39,526 nucleotides of DNA from an uncultured Bacteroidales bacterium (lineage in GTDB: Bacteria; Bacteroidota; Bacteroidia; Bacteroidales; P3). Every line of letters starts with the position of its first letter. Position 1 is the stretch's first letter. Below the pieces are notes generated by a model. The model was given only the letters and a program-made list of their open reading frames with translations, did not search any database and was not told where the DNA came from. The position numbers and the translations under genes are program-made. The stretch covers positions 1-39,526 of the forward strand of contig CAKZZD010000018.1 in assembly GCA_937886715.1 (NCBI GenBank). Direction: 5' to 3'. Shown here one piece after another: positions 1-10,141 of the stretch.

Positions 1-2
1 AA

Positions 3-3000
3 CATTTCGCGCCCTATGCGGAACTGCGCATAGCCTATGACCCCGACCGCCTGCCCCAGGGCTACTCCCCCGACGACATCCATACCTCCTACTACGACTC
101 CTCTGCCATGGCTTGGGTACGCCTCGAACGTATCGAGGTGGATACAGTCAATCACGAAATTGTGTCGCTCACCTCCCACTTCACCGACTTCATCAACGAA
201 CTGCTCAAGGCTCCCGAGATGCCCGAAACCCAAGCCTTTGTGCCGACCCAGATCAGCAGTCTGGAAGCAGCCAATCCTCTGGCAGGATACACCGTCGTGG
301 CGCCACCCGAAGCCAACAACATGGGCACTGCCAATCTTTCCTACCCGCTCCATGTGCCCGCAGGACGTGGGGGCATACAACCCAACCTGACGTTGACCTA
401 CAACAGCAACGGTGGCAATGGGGTGTGTGGCTTGGGATGGGATTTGCCGATACCTTGCATTTCTGTTGAAACCCGTTGGGGTGTGCCTTGGTATGACCCT
501 GACTATGAGTCTGAAACATATCTGTTCAACGGCGAGCAGCTGCTTGTAGACCATGATTCGCTTCCGGCTTTTGCCCGTGATTTCCACCACGAAAGAAGAC
601 GCGACGATGTCTACACCCGTCGTTTCTATCCCCGCGTCGAGGGCTCTTTTGACAGCATCCTGCGGCACGGCACCTCCCCACAAACCTACTGGTGGGAGGT
701 GTACGACCGTTCCGGCACCCGTTACATCTATGGTCTTGGCGACGGTGAACTGCGCTCGCAACGCAAAAATGCGGTCTCAAAATGGTACCTTACGCGCGTG
801 ATCGACCGCGACGGGAATGTCGCCCGCTACCATTACAACGTATACAGAAATGGCACCAGCACTAGCAAGTCTGGCACCGCCGTCTATCTCGAGAAAATCA
901 TCTACACCTCGCCCAACAGAGGCTTTTCCCCGCAACAGTGGTATGGCTATTGCGTCTCTTTCCACTATGAAGATCGCGATGATTGCGTGGTCAACGGCAA
1001 CCTCGGCGTCAAAGAGAACGTCAGCAAGAGGCTGTCATCCGTCAAAACCTGGTATGTGAAGAATAATCCGACACCGCTGGAAAACAATAATTTCACCATT
1101 CCTGACAATATGTCGGATTATGGCGACGAGATCAATGACATAAAACTAAACCCCGAAATCGAACAAATCGGCAATGGAGAAGGCCTTCTGTCGTATGTCA
1201 CCCGGCTTCTCGGCCACGACCGCATGCAACAGGCGGATTCCAGTCTTATCCGGGGATATCTCCTGCTATATGAAATGTCCTCGACGGGCAAGTCGTTGCT
1301 GGCAGCCGCTGTGGAGATGAACCCCGATGAATGGGACAGCCATGTGCCAACCCTCAGACTCGACAACCTTATTAACGGCAACACAACACTGAAATACCAC
1401 CGGTTTCAATATGAGCAACTCAACAATCCGGCCTTTGGCGCCCCTCATGTCCTCCATGTTGAATATAGGGATCCTCTGGGCGGAAGCAGGGAATGGAGGT
1501 CTGGCTTCAGCCAAAGTGCAGGAGTGGGTCTCGATCCCAAATCATGGTTAAGGACACTAAACTTTGAAGTCAACGGTAGTGTTACCACCAAGTCCTCAAA
1601 CCGCTGCACCACACTCATGACCGACATCAATGGTGACGGCTATCCCGATATCCTGTCTAATAATGGTTCCGATGCATGGGAGTGCCTGCTCTTCAAACCC
1701 TCTCTCGGTATGCCTCCAGAAGATGGTACGTATTCAACAGACCCCATATCAATGCTCTCTTTGGGGAAGGACATCAGCAGGACGATCTCCAATGGCGGCT
1801 ATGCGGTCGGCATGTCCGTACATGCAGGTTTCGAGTACAGCGACATGAACTCGGACATGAACTCGGGCCTGAACATAGGTGCCCAACGAACCTCCAGCAC
1901 CTCCAACAATACGATCTACCTTGCCGACGTCAACGCCGACGGTCTGCCCGATCTTGTCAAAAACGGGAATATATGGTTCAACAACAGCCATGGCTCTTCT
2001 ATCCGTTTCAGCAGGAACTACCAGCCACACGTACCTGACGAAAACCATTGCGAACAAGTTTACTATTCATACGAAAAAGCCGCTCCGATGGACTGCAAAA
2101 TTTTTGAGGAAGGGCATGAGTCGGAGACATATGTATCCAGCTATTCACAGCAACAAGACAATATAACGTTGGTGGGTACCACTACAAGACACATACTGGC
2201 CAACGAAGACACCGACACTGTCTATCGCAGTGTCGTACGTGTATGGATAGCGCCTTACGATGGCAACATCCATATTTCCGGCACCGCCAGTCTCGACAAT
2301 CGCTTTGCCGATGCCAGGAAAGCTACCTGCGCAGATGGAGTACATGTCAGCATCCAGCACAACGGCACAATCCTCAGTGGAACGGAACATACCCTGAATG
2401 AAGAGTCGGGGAATGTCAGCATCTCGGCCAACACATGGGTGGATCCGGGCGACCGCATATATTTCAGGGTCGAGGCCTTGAAAAACGACCTGTACGACGT
2501 GGTAAACTGGAACCCTGTGATTTACTATTCCGACAGGGACACAAGCCTGACCGACTCAGCCTACAGAAAGAGATATCTGTTCTCGGCCAAAGACGATTTT
2601 CTGGCATGGCAAGGCGACAAATTCCATATGCCGGCCTCAGGGTCTGTGCATATTTCAGCCGGTTACAGTCTAACCCGGCCCCTGGCGGATAGTGTTTCTT
2701 TGCGCATTACTCGCTGGGACGATAGCCTGACCTACATCAAAGGCAATAACGACACCACCATTATCGTTCCGCCCAACACACTTGCTCCCAGTGCCATTAC
2801 CAAGGACTGGCAATTGGATTCATCAGATGCCCTATTGTTTCAGGTTTCCGCCAACAGCGAACAGGACTGGAATGCCCTGCAATGGCATCCGCATGTCATT
2901 GCCACTGCTTTCACCAACAGCGCCATTCCCACCAGCACCTCGACCCTCAATGAAGACGGACATTCTTCCAATGTGGAGCACACGGTCGATGTCCACCCAT

Positions 3001-6000
3001 CGCCTGCTTATCTTCCTGTCAACGACTATTCGGACATGAACCTTCCCGCAGGTTTTGCCGGCCTGTTCCGCTCGCTATATCGTGGATGGGGCTGCTTCAC
3101 CTACAACAGTGACACCATGCGCACACCCATGAACGAGAACAGGATTCACTATCCCGACAAATACAACACCTACAGCACGATGCCCGGCGACAGCCTTGAA
3201 CCCTCCATCCTCAACCGGTTGGGCAACATCGACAATGGCGTTTCCTCCGACTCCATTCAGGCCGTGATAGCCACAACGGTACCCAATTCTGAGGATCCCG
3301 GCTCGGGCATCATGACTGCCGTCTACGACGCTTCGGACAGCACAGCCATCTGGGTCGCCAACGGCTACAGGTCTTTTGTCAGCGCCTCACAGATGGGTCT
3401 CTACAACTGGCAATCCATGCAAGCCACTCTTGGCGACCCGGAATTGAAGTATCCTGTCACCAATGCAAGCATTGCTCAATCGAATGCTGTTCCGCTGGCT
3501 CCTGTCAAGGGGAGTACCCAAAAGGGCTATGGTGTGCATGCTTCATTGTCTTGCGGAATCAATGAAGCTGTCACAAGCATGGGAATCAGCGGATGTGTCA
3601 ACTTTTCTCACGGCGAAAGCCGTGTGACCGCCGACTATGTGGACATGAACGGCGACGGATACCCTGATATAGTGGGCGAGAACGACGTGCAATACACCAA
3701 CACGCGAGGCGGGCTGTCCTATAAACATGCCGGTACCGTGGTGTCAGGCCAGCAAGGCATCCAGCGGACAACCTACAATGCTGCCAGCCTACAGGGGGGC
3801 TCATCCTATCCCTCGTACAGAAAGCACATCAAGTCCAGCGGCACTGTCAGCATTGAACAGCGCAGCAATGGATCCGACATTTCTGTCAGCACCAATACGG
3901 CACAGTCGGTCGACTACATGACGATGGCTTGGATGGATATGAACGGCGACGGCTTGCCCGACTGCGTACGCGGCGACAGCGTGTATCTCAACCTCGGATA
4001 CGACTATTATGGAGCCACGTCACTGAGAAGAAACCCGCTGCCGGAGAACGCCAGTGTGACCATCGCCATGTCCTTTGGCAACAACCATATCCGCGATATC
4101 AACAACAGTTTCTCGGCGGGCATGGGATGCAGTTCAACCGACAATCACGCTGACATCATCTATGCCGATGTCAACGGCGACGGATTGGTGGACAAGATTG
4201 CCAATAATCGGGATGTCTATTTCAACACGGGCTGGGGATTCACCACGAATGCCCCTCTTAGAGATGCAAGACTGTCGTCGAACAGCGAGGGCGTCAGCCA
4301 GGATCTGAATGGCAACGTTACAATAGGTGTCCCACTTCCCTATTTCAGTGGCAACATGAAGTTTCAGGGAACAACAGGCTTCGAAACAGGAACCTCTATC
4401 ACAAGCACCAAGTCTACTCTGATCGACATGAATGCCGACGGCTTGCCGGATATCGTGCATCAAGTGAATGACGTAATCACCGTATATTACAATCAGATGT
4501 ATGCCCTTGATAAACTTGTGTCCGTGGAATCATTCTACGGCAACAAGATGGAATTGGAGTATGCTCAAGCGCCCCATTCTCCACGGTCGCGGCACCGACC
4601 CACCGTGATGTCCAGGCTGGCCATCATGGACCAGACGGGCAAAAGCAACGACCGCCGGGTTTTCACTTTCAACTATTCCGGATACGTCCATTCGGTGGCA
4701 GAGCGCACACCCTATGGCTTCGACAGTGTCATTGTGAGACAATATTCCGGAAACAGCTTAAGCCGCATCACACGCCAGCACTACCGCACCGACCACTACA
4801 AGATGCGCGGGAAAAAGGATTCCGAGAGAATTACAGACCACGCTGGACGGCCCTATGTAGAGCACCGATGGAAGCATGAGATGAAGCGCATCTCCGATGG
4901 CGCTGTGGTCGACATGGCCCAATCCGGTTGCTACGGTCCGGTATGGCCGGCGCTGGATTCGTCGGTCACCATATATTTCAATCCAGCAACAGGCAACTCG
5001 GAAATCATTACCGCCGAAAGGTATATCCATGCCGACAGCGGAAGGCTGGCAACTTATGTCGACCACGGCAATGTGGCCACCGCCAACGACGATGTGCGCT
5101 GTGAACTGATCCACACCCGAGGCTACCGCAACCAATATGCCCTGCCACAAAGGGTAACGGTATCCAACCTACAGGGCCATAGGCTCCGCCTCCGAACAGC
5201 ATACTACGACACCATAGGCCACTTGATAGAGTCGGTGTCACATATCAATACCACCGACTCGGCTCCGACAAGCTACCGATACGACACCTACGGCAACATC
5301 ACTTCGGTGCAACTGCCACCCAATCTCAACGGGCAGCGGACGAAATACATCTACGCCTACGATACCCTGGTGAACAGCTTTTGTGTGTCGGTGACCGACA
5401 GCGCCTTTGGCCTGACCAGCCGCACCGGATACGACGTGCGGTTGGGGGTGCCACTGCGCATCTACTCGGTCGGCGGCGACAGCATCAGCTACACCTATGA
5501 CAGCTGGGGACGACCGCTCTCTGTCAGGGCTCCACAGGAAAGCGACACCAGCGGATCCCCCACCATCCGATACAGATATTGGGACGGCGCACTGCCCGCG
5601 TTGCCGGTCAACAGACCGGGCTTCAGGTCGCTCACCAGTTTCCCGCCCTCAATAGAGCCTCTGGCAATATCCGCTGGCAACATGTACATTGGCGGACCCA
5701 TATGGGCACAAACGTTCCACCGGTCGCAGACCGATTCAGCGCTCAATACAGCAACAGCGGTGTTTGTCGATGGCCACGGACGTGTGCTCCAAACGCAAAA
5801 AACCGCTGTGGTGGACGGCATCACTTGCCGTGTGGCCTCAGGCCACATTATTTACGACCATATCGGACGTCCCGCAAAAGCCTACGAACCTTTTGCAGTC
5901 TACAACGATTCTCTCAACATCTACGCCACTCCGGTGGATACCGGCATCTACACCGCGACCCAATACGATGTACTTGACCGCGTGGTGTTGAAATCCATTC

Positions 6001-8822
6001 CATCGGCAGACGTCGCCACCTCCATCGCATATGGGTTCGACTCCGTCGACGGCGCCAAATACTTCCAGACCGTCACCACCGACCCGGAATACCATTCCAC
6101 CACCACCCTGTCCGATGCTCGAGGGCTGACTCTGAAAACCATCGACGCCACCAGCGCACATGGCGTGACGCGATTTGTATACGACGCAATCGGCCAACTG
6201 GTGGAATCATATGACCCCGAAGGCTATATGACCTCTTTCGACTACGATCTGGCCGGGCGCACGACAAGGAGGCTCCATCCGGATGCCGGCAACTGCAAAT
6301 ATTTGTACGACCCTGCCGGCAACCTGATCCAGGAGAGCAACATGCTCGGCGATATTAATTACGAGTACACATACTACCGTTTGTTAAAAAAACGTTATTC
6401 CTACATGACCGGCAACGACGTGACATACTCCTACCGCAACAGCGGACGCGGGGCCGGCCTGCCCCGCCGCATCACCGACGGCAGTGGGACCATGTCGCTC
6501 GAATACGACGCGATGGGTCGCGTGGCGCGGAGCGTCCGCATGCTGTCCGTGCCCGCGTCCGCGCATGTCTACACGTTCACCCACTCGTATGTCTACGACA
6601 GCTGGAACAGGATGATTCAGATGACCTATCCCGACGGCGAAAGGGTGGAATATCACTACCACCCCGACGGGACCCTCGCGGGCATGACCGGCGACAAGGG
6701 CGGCAACCTGCGGGAATACATCAGCTCGGCCGAATACGACAAATACGGCAAACGGACCAAGGTCGTCTACGGCAACGGCACCTGTGCGGAATACAGCTAT
6801 GACTCCCTGCAACGTCTGTCGGTGCTCCGCAGCAATGATGGCCACCAGCACATAATGCAAAAAATCAACTATCTGTACGATAAGGTGGGCAATATCACAA
6901 TGCTCCACAACTCGGCAGGCAGTGTCGACGGATTGGGTGGAGCCTACACCAACACATACATATACGACCCGCTGAACCGGCTCGTCAATGCCAGTGGCAG
7001 CGGCTCTGCTGAAGGCCAGCAACGCAACTTCACTATCGACCAGATTGCCTATTCCCCCTCAGGCAGGCTGGGCGTGAAAGCACAGAACTGGGACTCCGGG
7101 ACCTCACAAGGTGAGGTCGTTCAGGAATACGGGTACTCACAGACAGACGTCAGACCCCATGCCCCCGAATTCATCAAAAACCAAGCCGGTGACAATGCAA
7201 TTCACAGCCTGACATGGGACGAGGCCGGCAACCTGGTCCGGCTGTCGGAACAGCGCCCGCAGGGATCCACCTACGGCACCCGCTTCCTCGGCTGGACCGT
7301 GGACAACAGGCTGGTCACCGTGGCCGACTGGCGCCACTACAGCTATTATGCCTACGACCACACGGGAGAGCGCACGCTCAAAATGACAGGCGCCGTGTCG
7401 TCGGGCGACATGAATGCCTCGGTGCAGCACAGCGTCTCCTGCCTGGACGACATCACCCTCTACCCGTCACCCTTCCTGGTAGTCACAGACCACGGATACA
7501 CCAAGCACTATTATGCCGGAGCCGAGCGTGTGGCCGCACGTCTGGGAGCCGGCGGCCTGAACCATGACAGCGTCTGCGTGGGAAACAATATGGATGCCGA
7601 GCAGACCGCCGACAGCCTGTTCTTAGAAGCCTGGGAACTGGCCAACAAGATGGAATACCGCAGGCCCACGACATCCGACATTGTGCAGATCGACGGCAGT
7701 GCGATAGGAGGGTTGGAGTATTTCGATCCGGACGATGTACCGGTGTCCATGCAGGCAGAAGTGACCATAAACCCCAACCGCATCCATGAAACCATCGGGA
7801 CGCTGTCTCCGACCGGGCAACCCGCCCACAACTCCGAGCCCGAAGTCTACTTCTACCACTCCGACCACCTCGGCGGAGCCAACTGGATTACCGACGGAAA
7901 CGGGGTACCAGTACAACATTTGCAATATTTACCTTTTGGCGAGCTGTTTGTTGACCAGCATCCCGCTGGTTATCAGGAGCGTTATACGTTCACCGGGAAA
8001 GAACGCGATGAGGAAACCGGCTATGGCTATTTCGGTGCGAGGTATATGGATCACGAGCTGATGACCATGTGGCTGAGTGTTGACCCGATGGCGGACAAGT
8101 ACCCGAGTATTTCTCCGTATGCCTACTGCGCCTGGAATCCACTGGGATTAGTTGATCCGAATGGAAACGAGGCTATTGAAAATGACGACTGGTATATTAA
8201 CAACAAAGGAGAAATGAGGTGGTTCAATAGTACAGCAGAAAAATACACATACGATGGGGAGGAATACACGCGATATGGACAAACCGCCAGCATGACAAAT
8301 AGCGATGGAGAATTTGTCTATGGCGACCAATATGGTCATACCCATTCCACAAAGCCGTTGAGGGAAGTCTCTGTTACAGAGACTCTAACTGATTTTGAGC
8401 GCACTATGATAAATCCTTTGGTACAAAGCATCCATCAAAGTGCGGCAGATTTTTGGGGACATCCCGTTGCGGAAGCAGTTTTGGATGCGACACTATTTGT
8501 TGTCACTGGAGGAACGGAAGCTATTGCCAAAAGCATTGGTAAATCCATGATTAAACGTGAAGCAAAAAGGAACTTTTTCAAAAATGCAAAACTGACTCAA
8601 AAAGTAGAAAGTCAAATAGCAAGTGGTGATATGCACTCTTTCCCTGCTAGCGTTGATGGATTTGCAGTAAAATATGGTAAGTTCAAATATATAACCGGCG
8701 GAGATGGAAAAACCTATTTTGAATTAAGGCTGAAAGGTGGATTCAAAGGAAATGATGGCTCATTTGAATACATTAAAGACAATATGAATAATATAAATCA
8801 TCATTTTTTCAAACAAAAATAA
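3..8822 (+). CDS. Giant SpvB/TcdB-like RHS polymorphic toxin (5' partial)
   Basis: The first ATG in the window is at 108, but the frame is open back to base 3 and reads as similar protein, so the true start and any export signal lie to the left. Residue numbers here count from 108. Residues ~65-150 match the SpvB/TcaC N-terminal fold (sugar-like 'PAGRGGIQPNLTLTYNS', 'GLGWDLPIP'). Six FG-GAP/VCBS-like calcium-type motifs (D-x-N-x-D-G-x-x-D) lie near residues 504, 605, 1177, 1275, 1351 and 1440. A long YD-repeat region covers ~1700-2500. The RHS-associated core (YHSDHLGG ... DPNG) ends at base 8165. In the family, YD repeats build a shell that encloses the C-terminal toxin. The last ~220 residues are A+T-rich and unlike the body: a hydrophobic pre-toxin stretch, then a ~65-residue tip ending in 'INHHFFKQK'. 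I do not recognise that tip. The immunity candidate starts 5 nt downstream. Family call confident; tip activity unknown. Confidence 0.9.
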   Translation, partial: HFAPYAELRIAYDPDRLPQGYSPDDIHTSYYDSSAMAWVRLERIEVDTVNHEIVSLTSHFTDFINELLKAPEMPETQAFVPTQISSLEAANPLAGYTVVAPPEANNMGTANLSYPLHVPAGRGGIQPNLTLTYNSNGGNGVCGLGWDLPIPCISVETRWGVPWYDPDYESETYLFNGEQLLVDHDSLPAFARDFHHERRRDDVYTRRFYPRVEGSFDSILRHGTSPQTYWWEVYDRSGTRYIYGLGDGELRSQRKNAVSKWYLTRVIDRDGNVARYHYNVYRNGTSTSKSGTAVYLEKIIYTSPNRGFSPQQWYGYCVSFHYEDRDDCVVNGNLGVKENVSKRLSSVKTWYVKNNPTPLENNNFTIPDNMSDYGDEINDIKLNPEIEQIGNGEGLLSYVTRLLGHDRMQQADSSLIRGYLLLYEMSSTGKSLLAAAVEMNPDEWDSHVPTLRLDNLINGNTTLKYHRFQYEQLNNPAFGAPHVLHVEYRDPLGGSREWRSGFSQSAGVGLDPKSWLRTLNFEVNGSVTTKSSNRCTTLMTDINGDGYPDILSNNGSDAWECLLFKPSLGMPPEDGTYSTDPISMLSLGKDISRTISNGGYAVGMSVHAGFEYSDMNSDMNSGLNIGAQRTSSTSNNTIYLADVNADGLPDLVKNGNIWFNNSHGSSIRFSRNYQPHVPDENHCEQVYYSYEKAAPMDCKIFEEGHESETYVSSYSQQQDNITLVGTTTRHILANEDTDTVYRSVVRVWIAPYDGNIHISGTASLDNRFADARKATCADGVHVSIQHNGTILSGTEHTLNEESGNVSISANTWVDPGDRIYFRVEALKNDLYDVVNWNPVIYYSDRDTSLTDSAYRKRYLFSAKDDFLAWQGDKFHMPASGSVHISAGYSLTRPLADSVSLRITRWDDSLTYIKGNNDTTIIVPPNTLAPSAITKDWQLDSSDALLFQVSANSEQDWNALQWHPHVIATAFTNSAIPTSTSTLNEDGHSSNVEHTVDVHPSPAYLPVNDYSDMNLPAGFAGLFRSLYRGWGCFTYNSDTMRTPMNENRIHYPDKYNTYSTMPGDSLEPSILNRLGNIDNGVSSDSIQAVIATTVPNSEDPGSGIMTAVYDASDSTAIWVANGYRSFVSASQMGLYNWQSMQATLGDPELKYPVTNASIAQSNAVPLAPVKGSTQKGYGVHASLSCGINEAVTSMGISGCVNFSHGESRVTADYVDMNGDGYPDIVGENDVQYTNTRGGLSYKHAGTVVSGQQGIQRTTYNAASLQGGSSYPSYRKHIKSSGTVSIEQRSNGSDISVSTNTAQSVDYMTMAWMDMNGDGLPDCVRGDSVYLNLGYDYYGATSLRRNPLPENASVTIAMSFGNNHIRDINNSFSAGMGCSSTDNHADIIYADVNGDGLVDKIANNRDVYFNTGWGFTTNAPLRDARLSSNSEGVSQDLNGNVTIGVPLPYFSGNMKFQGTTGFETGTSITSTKSTLIDMNADGLPDIVHQVNDVITVYYNQMYALDKLVSVESFYGNKMELEYAQAPHSPRSRHRPTVMSRLAIMDQTGKSNDRRVFTFNYSGYVHSVAERTPYGFDSVIVRQYSGNSLSRITRQHYRTDHYKMRGKKDSERITDHAGRPYVEHRWKHEMKRISDGAVVDMAQSGCYGPVWPALDSSVTIYFNPATGNSEIITAERYIHADSGRLATYVDHGNVATANDDVRCELIHTRGYRNQYALPQRVTVSNLQGHRLRLRTAYYDTIGHLIESVSHINTTDSAPTSYRYDTYGNITSVQLPPNLNGQRTKYIYAYDTLVNSFCVSVTDSAFGLTSRTGYDVRLGVPLRIYSVGGDSISYTYDSWGRPLSVRAPQESDTSGSPTIRYRYWDGALPALPVNRPGFRSLTSFPPSIEPLAISAGNMYIGGPIWAQTFHRSQTDSALNTATAVFVDGHGRVLQTQKTAVVDGITCRVASGHIIYDHIGRPAKAYEPFAVYNDSLNIYATPVDTGIYTATQYDVLDRVVLKSIPSADVATSIAYGFDSVDGAKYFQTVTTDPEYHSTTTLSDARGLTLKTIDATSAHGVTRFVYDAIGQLVESYDPEGYMTSFDYDLAGRTTRRLHPDAGNCKYLYDPAGNLIQESNMLGDINYEYTYYRLLKKRYSYMTGNDVTYSYRNSGRGAGLPRRITDGSGTMSLEYDAMGRVARSVRMLSVPASAHVYTFTHSYVYDSWNRMIQMTYPDGERVEYHYHPDGTLAGMTGDKGGNLREYISSAEYDKYGKRTKVVYGNGTCAEYSYDSLQRLSVLRSNDGHQHIMQKINYLYDKVGNITMLHNSAGSVDGLGGAYTNTYIYDPLNRLVNASGSGSAEGQQRNFTIDQIAYSPSGRLGVKAQNWDSGTSQGEVVQEYGYSQTDVRPHAPEFIKNQAGDNAIHSLTWDEAGNLVRLSEQRPQGSTYGTRFLGWTVDNRLVTVADWRHYSYYAYDHTGERTLKMTGAVSSGDMNASVQHSVSCLDDITLYPSPFLVVTDHGYTKHYYAGAERVAARLGAGGLNHDSVCVGNNMDAEQTADSLFLEAWELANKMEYRRPTTSDIVQIDGSAIGGLEYFDPDDVPVSMQAEVTINPNRIHETIGTLSPTGQPAHNSEPEVYFYHSDHLGGANWITDGNGVPVQHLQYLPFGELFVDQHPAGYQERYTFTGKERDEETGYGYFGARYMDHELMTMWLSVDPMADKYPSISPYAYCAWNPLGLVDPNGNEAIENDDWYINNKGEMRWFNSTAEKYTYDGEEYTRYGQTASMTNSDGEFVYGDQYGHTHSTKPLREVSVTETLTDFERTMINPLVQSIHQSAADFWGHPVAEAVLDATLFVVTGGTEAIAKSIGKSMIKREAKRNFFKNAKLTQKVESQIASGDMHSFPASVDGFAVKYGKFKYITGGDGKTYFELRLKGGFKGNDGSFEYIKDNMNNINHHFFKQK
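7989..8165 (+). repeat. RHS core segment, copy in the full-length gene
   Basis: This part of the giant gene starts at TTCACCGGGAAAG and ends at the DPNG codons. It recurs, diverged in third positions, at 9371-9547, 10950-11126 and 12324-12500, and in decayed form at 13760-13994. The shared peptide includes 'DEETGYGYFGARYMDHEL', 'MTMWLSVDPM' and 'KYPSISPYAYC'. Similarity with the orphan copies begins exactly at TTCACCGGG. The sequence on its 5' side in this gene (encoding 'HPAGYQERYT') is absent from the orphans. It is therefore the natural stretch for homologous exchange of toxin tips. Confidence 0.9.
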
Positions 8823-8827
8823 ACTTT

Positions 8828-9190
8828 ATGAATAAAAAAATATGCGACTTTTTTAAACTAAAAGGTATACCTTATGCTGAAGCTTCTGACCCAAACAATC
8901 GGCTTCTAAGTATTTGCGATGCAGAAGATTTGTTAAGTATTGCCATCAACGAACAGATTGCCATAATAGGAGCAGATGTTTATGAAAAAAAACGTGATGG
9001 TCGATACTCAATTGAAAAAACTTTCGACCTGGCATGGTCTTGTGATTGTAATGATGGTGAGGACATTACATATAAAAGCTATTTTGACAGAAGTATAGAA
9101 ATGGCGAAGATCGGGTTATGTGGGGTTCGTAATAGAATGAAACAAGACAATAACCAATTATATGTTAACTATGTTCTCCCCAATAATTAG
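8828..9190 (+). CDS. Putative immunity protein for the main RHS toxin tip
   Basis: This 120-residue protein starts 5 nt after the giant toxin stops, the usual place for the immunity gene of a polymorphic toxin. It has no signal peptide or membrane segment, so it probably acts in the cytoplasm, which in turn suggests a cytoplasmic target such as nucleic acid for the tip. Visible features are 'GADVYEKKRDGRYSIEKTFD', a 'WSCDCNDGED' acidic/cysteine patch and a C-terminal 'NQLYVNYVLP' strand. The pattern loosely recalls the Imm40-type alpha+beta immunity proteins, but I cannot confirm that family by eye. Base composition is A+T-rich like the tip and unlike the RHS body. The immunity role rests mainly on position. 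Confidence 0.6.
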   Translation: MNKKICDFFKLKGIPYAEASDPNNRLLSICDAEDLLSIAINEQIAIIGADVYEKKRDGRYSIEKTFDLAWSCDCNDGEDITYKSYFDRSIEMAKIGLCGVRNRMKQDNNQLYVNYVLPNN

Positions 9191-9298
9191 AATTGTTGAG
9201 GGAGCCTGGGAACAAGTGCTTGTCACAACAGAATAGAATGGATAATTGAAACGAGACGAAACAAAGAACAGGCTTTTTGTTACATAAAAAACAAAGGA

Positions 9299-10141
9299 TT
9301 GATTCATCAACTAAGTCATAAAACCGAATGGGTAAACCACACGCAAAACATGCGTTTCTACCCCATCTCTTTCACCGGGAAAGAGAAGGACGAGGAAACG
9401 GGCTACGGTTACTTTGGTGCCCGCTATATGGACCACGAGCTGATGACGATGTGGCTGAGCGTCGACCCGATGAGCGACAAGTACCCGAGCATTAGTCCTT
9501 ACGCTTATTGTGCTTGGAATCCGGTGAAGCTGGTTGATCCGGATGGCAGGCAGTGGAAAGACTCTGTAGATGCGAGAACTGCGGACGAAATGAAAACAAG
9601 TGTGAAACAAAGAATTTCTGATATTGAGTCGAGCATAAATAACTGCCAATATGCAATAAATAAGAGATTGTTAAAAGGTAAAAAAATTGAGAAACAAGAG
9701 GCCCTTTTGTCAGAATTACAAAATCAAAAGATATTATTGGAGGATTTCCTTGAAGGGCTTGATCAAATAGAAAAAACGCAGAACGTTATTTTTACATTCA
9801 ATCCTACGCGAGGAGATTATCATGAAGTCAGTCTTTTTATGCCAGAAAATGAAGTATACTCAATTAATTATCAGATTGGAAATGAGGGAAATGCAATTCA
9901 TGAATCCACACATGCCATTCAGGTGTATAGAATGAACTATCTTGATGTGCAAATGATGACAAGAGGAGAAATGGAGATGAATGCCTACTCAACACAATAC
10001 TCTTATAGCCCTAGATCCATATCTGCACTATATAATAGCAGTGGTATATCTCCTTCTTCAAGAATACCTCTAGTCTGGGTAAAGGGTTTATATCTGATCA
10101 ATGAATCAAAAAAAGTATATCCGTATGAAAAGTACAAATAA
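9299..10141 (+). CDS. Orphan RHS tip cassette 1: HESTH metallopeptidase toxin
   Basis: This is a core-plus-tip gene without the RHS shell. The longest frame starts at TTG 9299; an in-frame ATG lies at 9350 (residue 18), just before 'RFYPISFTGKEK'. Residues ~25-83 are the RHS-associated core, ending 'KLVDPDG'. A helical, charged linker follows (~85-165). The C-terminal part carries H201-E-S-T-H205, the HExxH zinc site of zincins, with E226 in 'EMNA' as the likely third ligand and E202 as the catalytic base. No export signal is visible, so it would need fusion to the full-length protein to be delivered. The next gene overlaps its end and encodes a lipoprotein, pointing to a target outside the cytoplasm. 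The metallopeptidase call is well supported by the motif; the substrate is unknown. Confidence 0.75.
   Translation: MIHQLSHKTEWVNHTQNMRFYPISFTGKEKDEETGYGYFGARYMDHELMTMWLSVDPMSDKYPSISPYAYCAWNPVKLVDPDGRQWKDSVDARTADEMKTSVKQRISDIESSINNCQYAINKRLLKGKKIEKQEALLSELQNQKILLEDFLEGLDQIEKTQNVIFTFNPTRGDYHEVSLFMPENEVYSINYQIGNEGNAIHESTHAIQVYRMNYLDVQMMTRGEMEMNAYSTQYSYSPRSISALYNSSGISPSSRIPLVWVKGLYLINESKKVYPYEKYK
9317..9370 (+). repeat. Orphan-cassette leader repeat, copy 1
   Basis: The block CATAAAACCGAA-TGGGTAAACC-ACACGCAA at 9317-9346, followed by an ATGCG-TTT-TACCCC stretch, recurs before the cores at 12270 and 13706 but not in the full-length gene. It contains the short inverted repeat ACGCA/TGCGT. Farther upstream, the 15-mer GAATGGATAATTGAA at 9236-9250 is identical to 13681-13695. 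The leader is translated in the likely reading frame ('HKTEWVNHTQNMRFYP'). Confidence 0.7.
9371..9547 (+). repeat. RHS core segment, orphan copy 1
   Basis: This copy runs from TTCACCGGG to the DPDG codons. Its first 86 nt are almost identical to copy 3 at 12324-12409, while the full-length gene's core shows many third-position differences. It marks the upstream edge of the variable tip. Confidence 0.9.

Noticed and set aside
9191..9298. Possible extra small gene or intrinsic terminator between the main immunity gene and cassette 1
   Set aside because: No frame of useful length and no stable hairpin with a T-run. The region is better explained as cassette leader.
9311..9649. Minus-strand frames opposite the RHS cores
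   Set aside because: Similar antisense frames recur at 12231-12548 and 13703-13966 only because the core DNA is repeated. The plus strand carries the RHS core.
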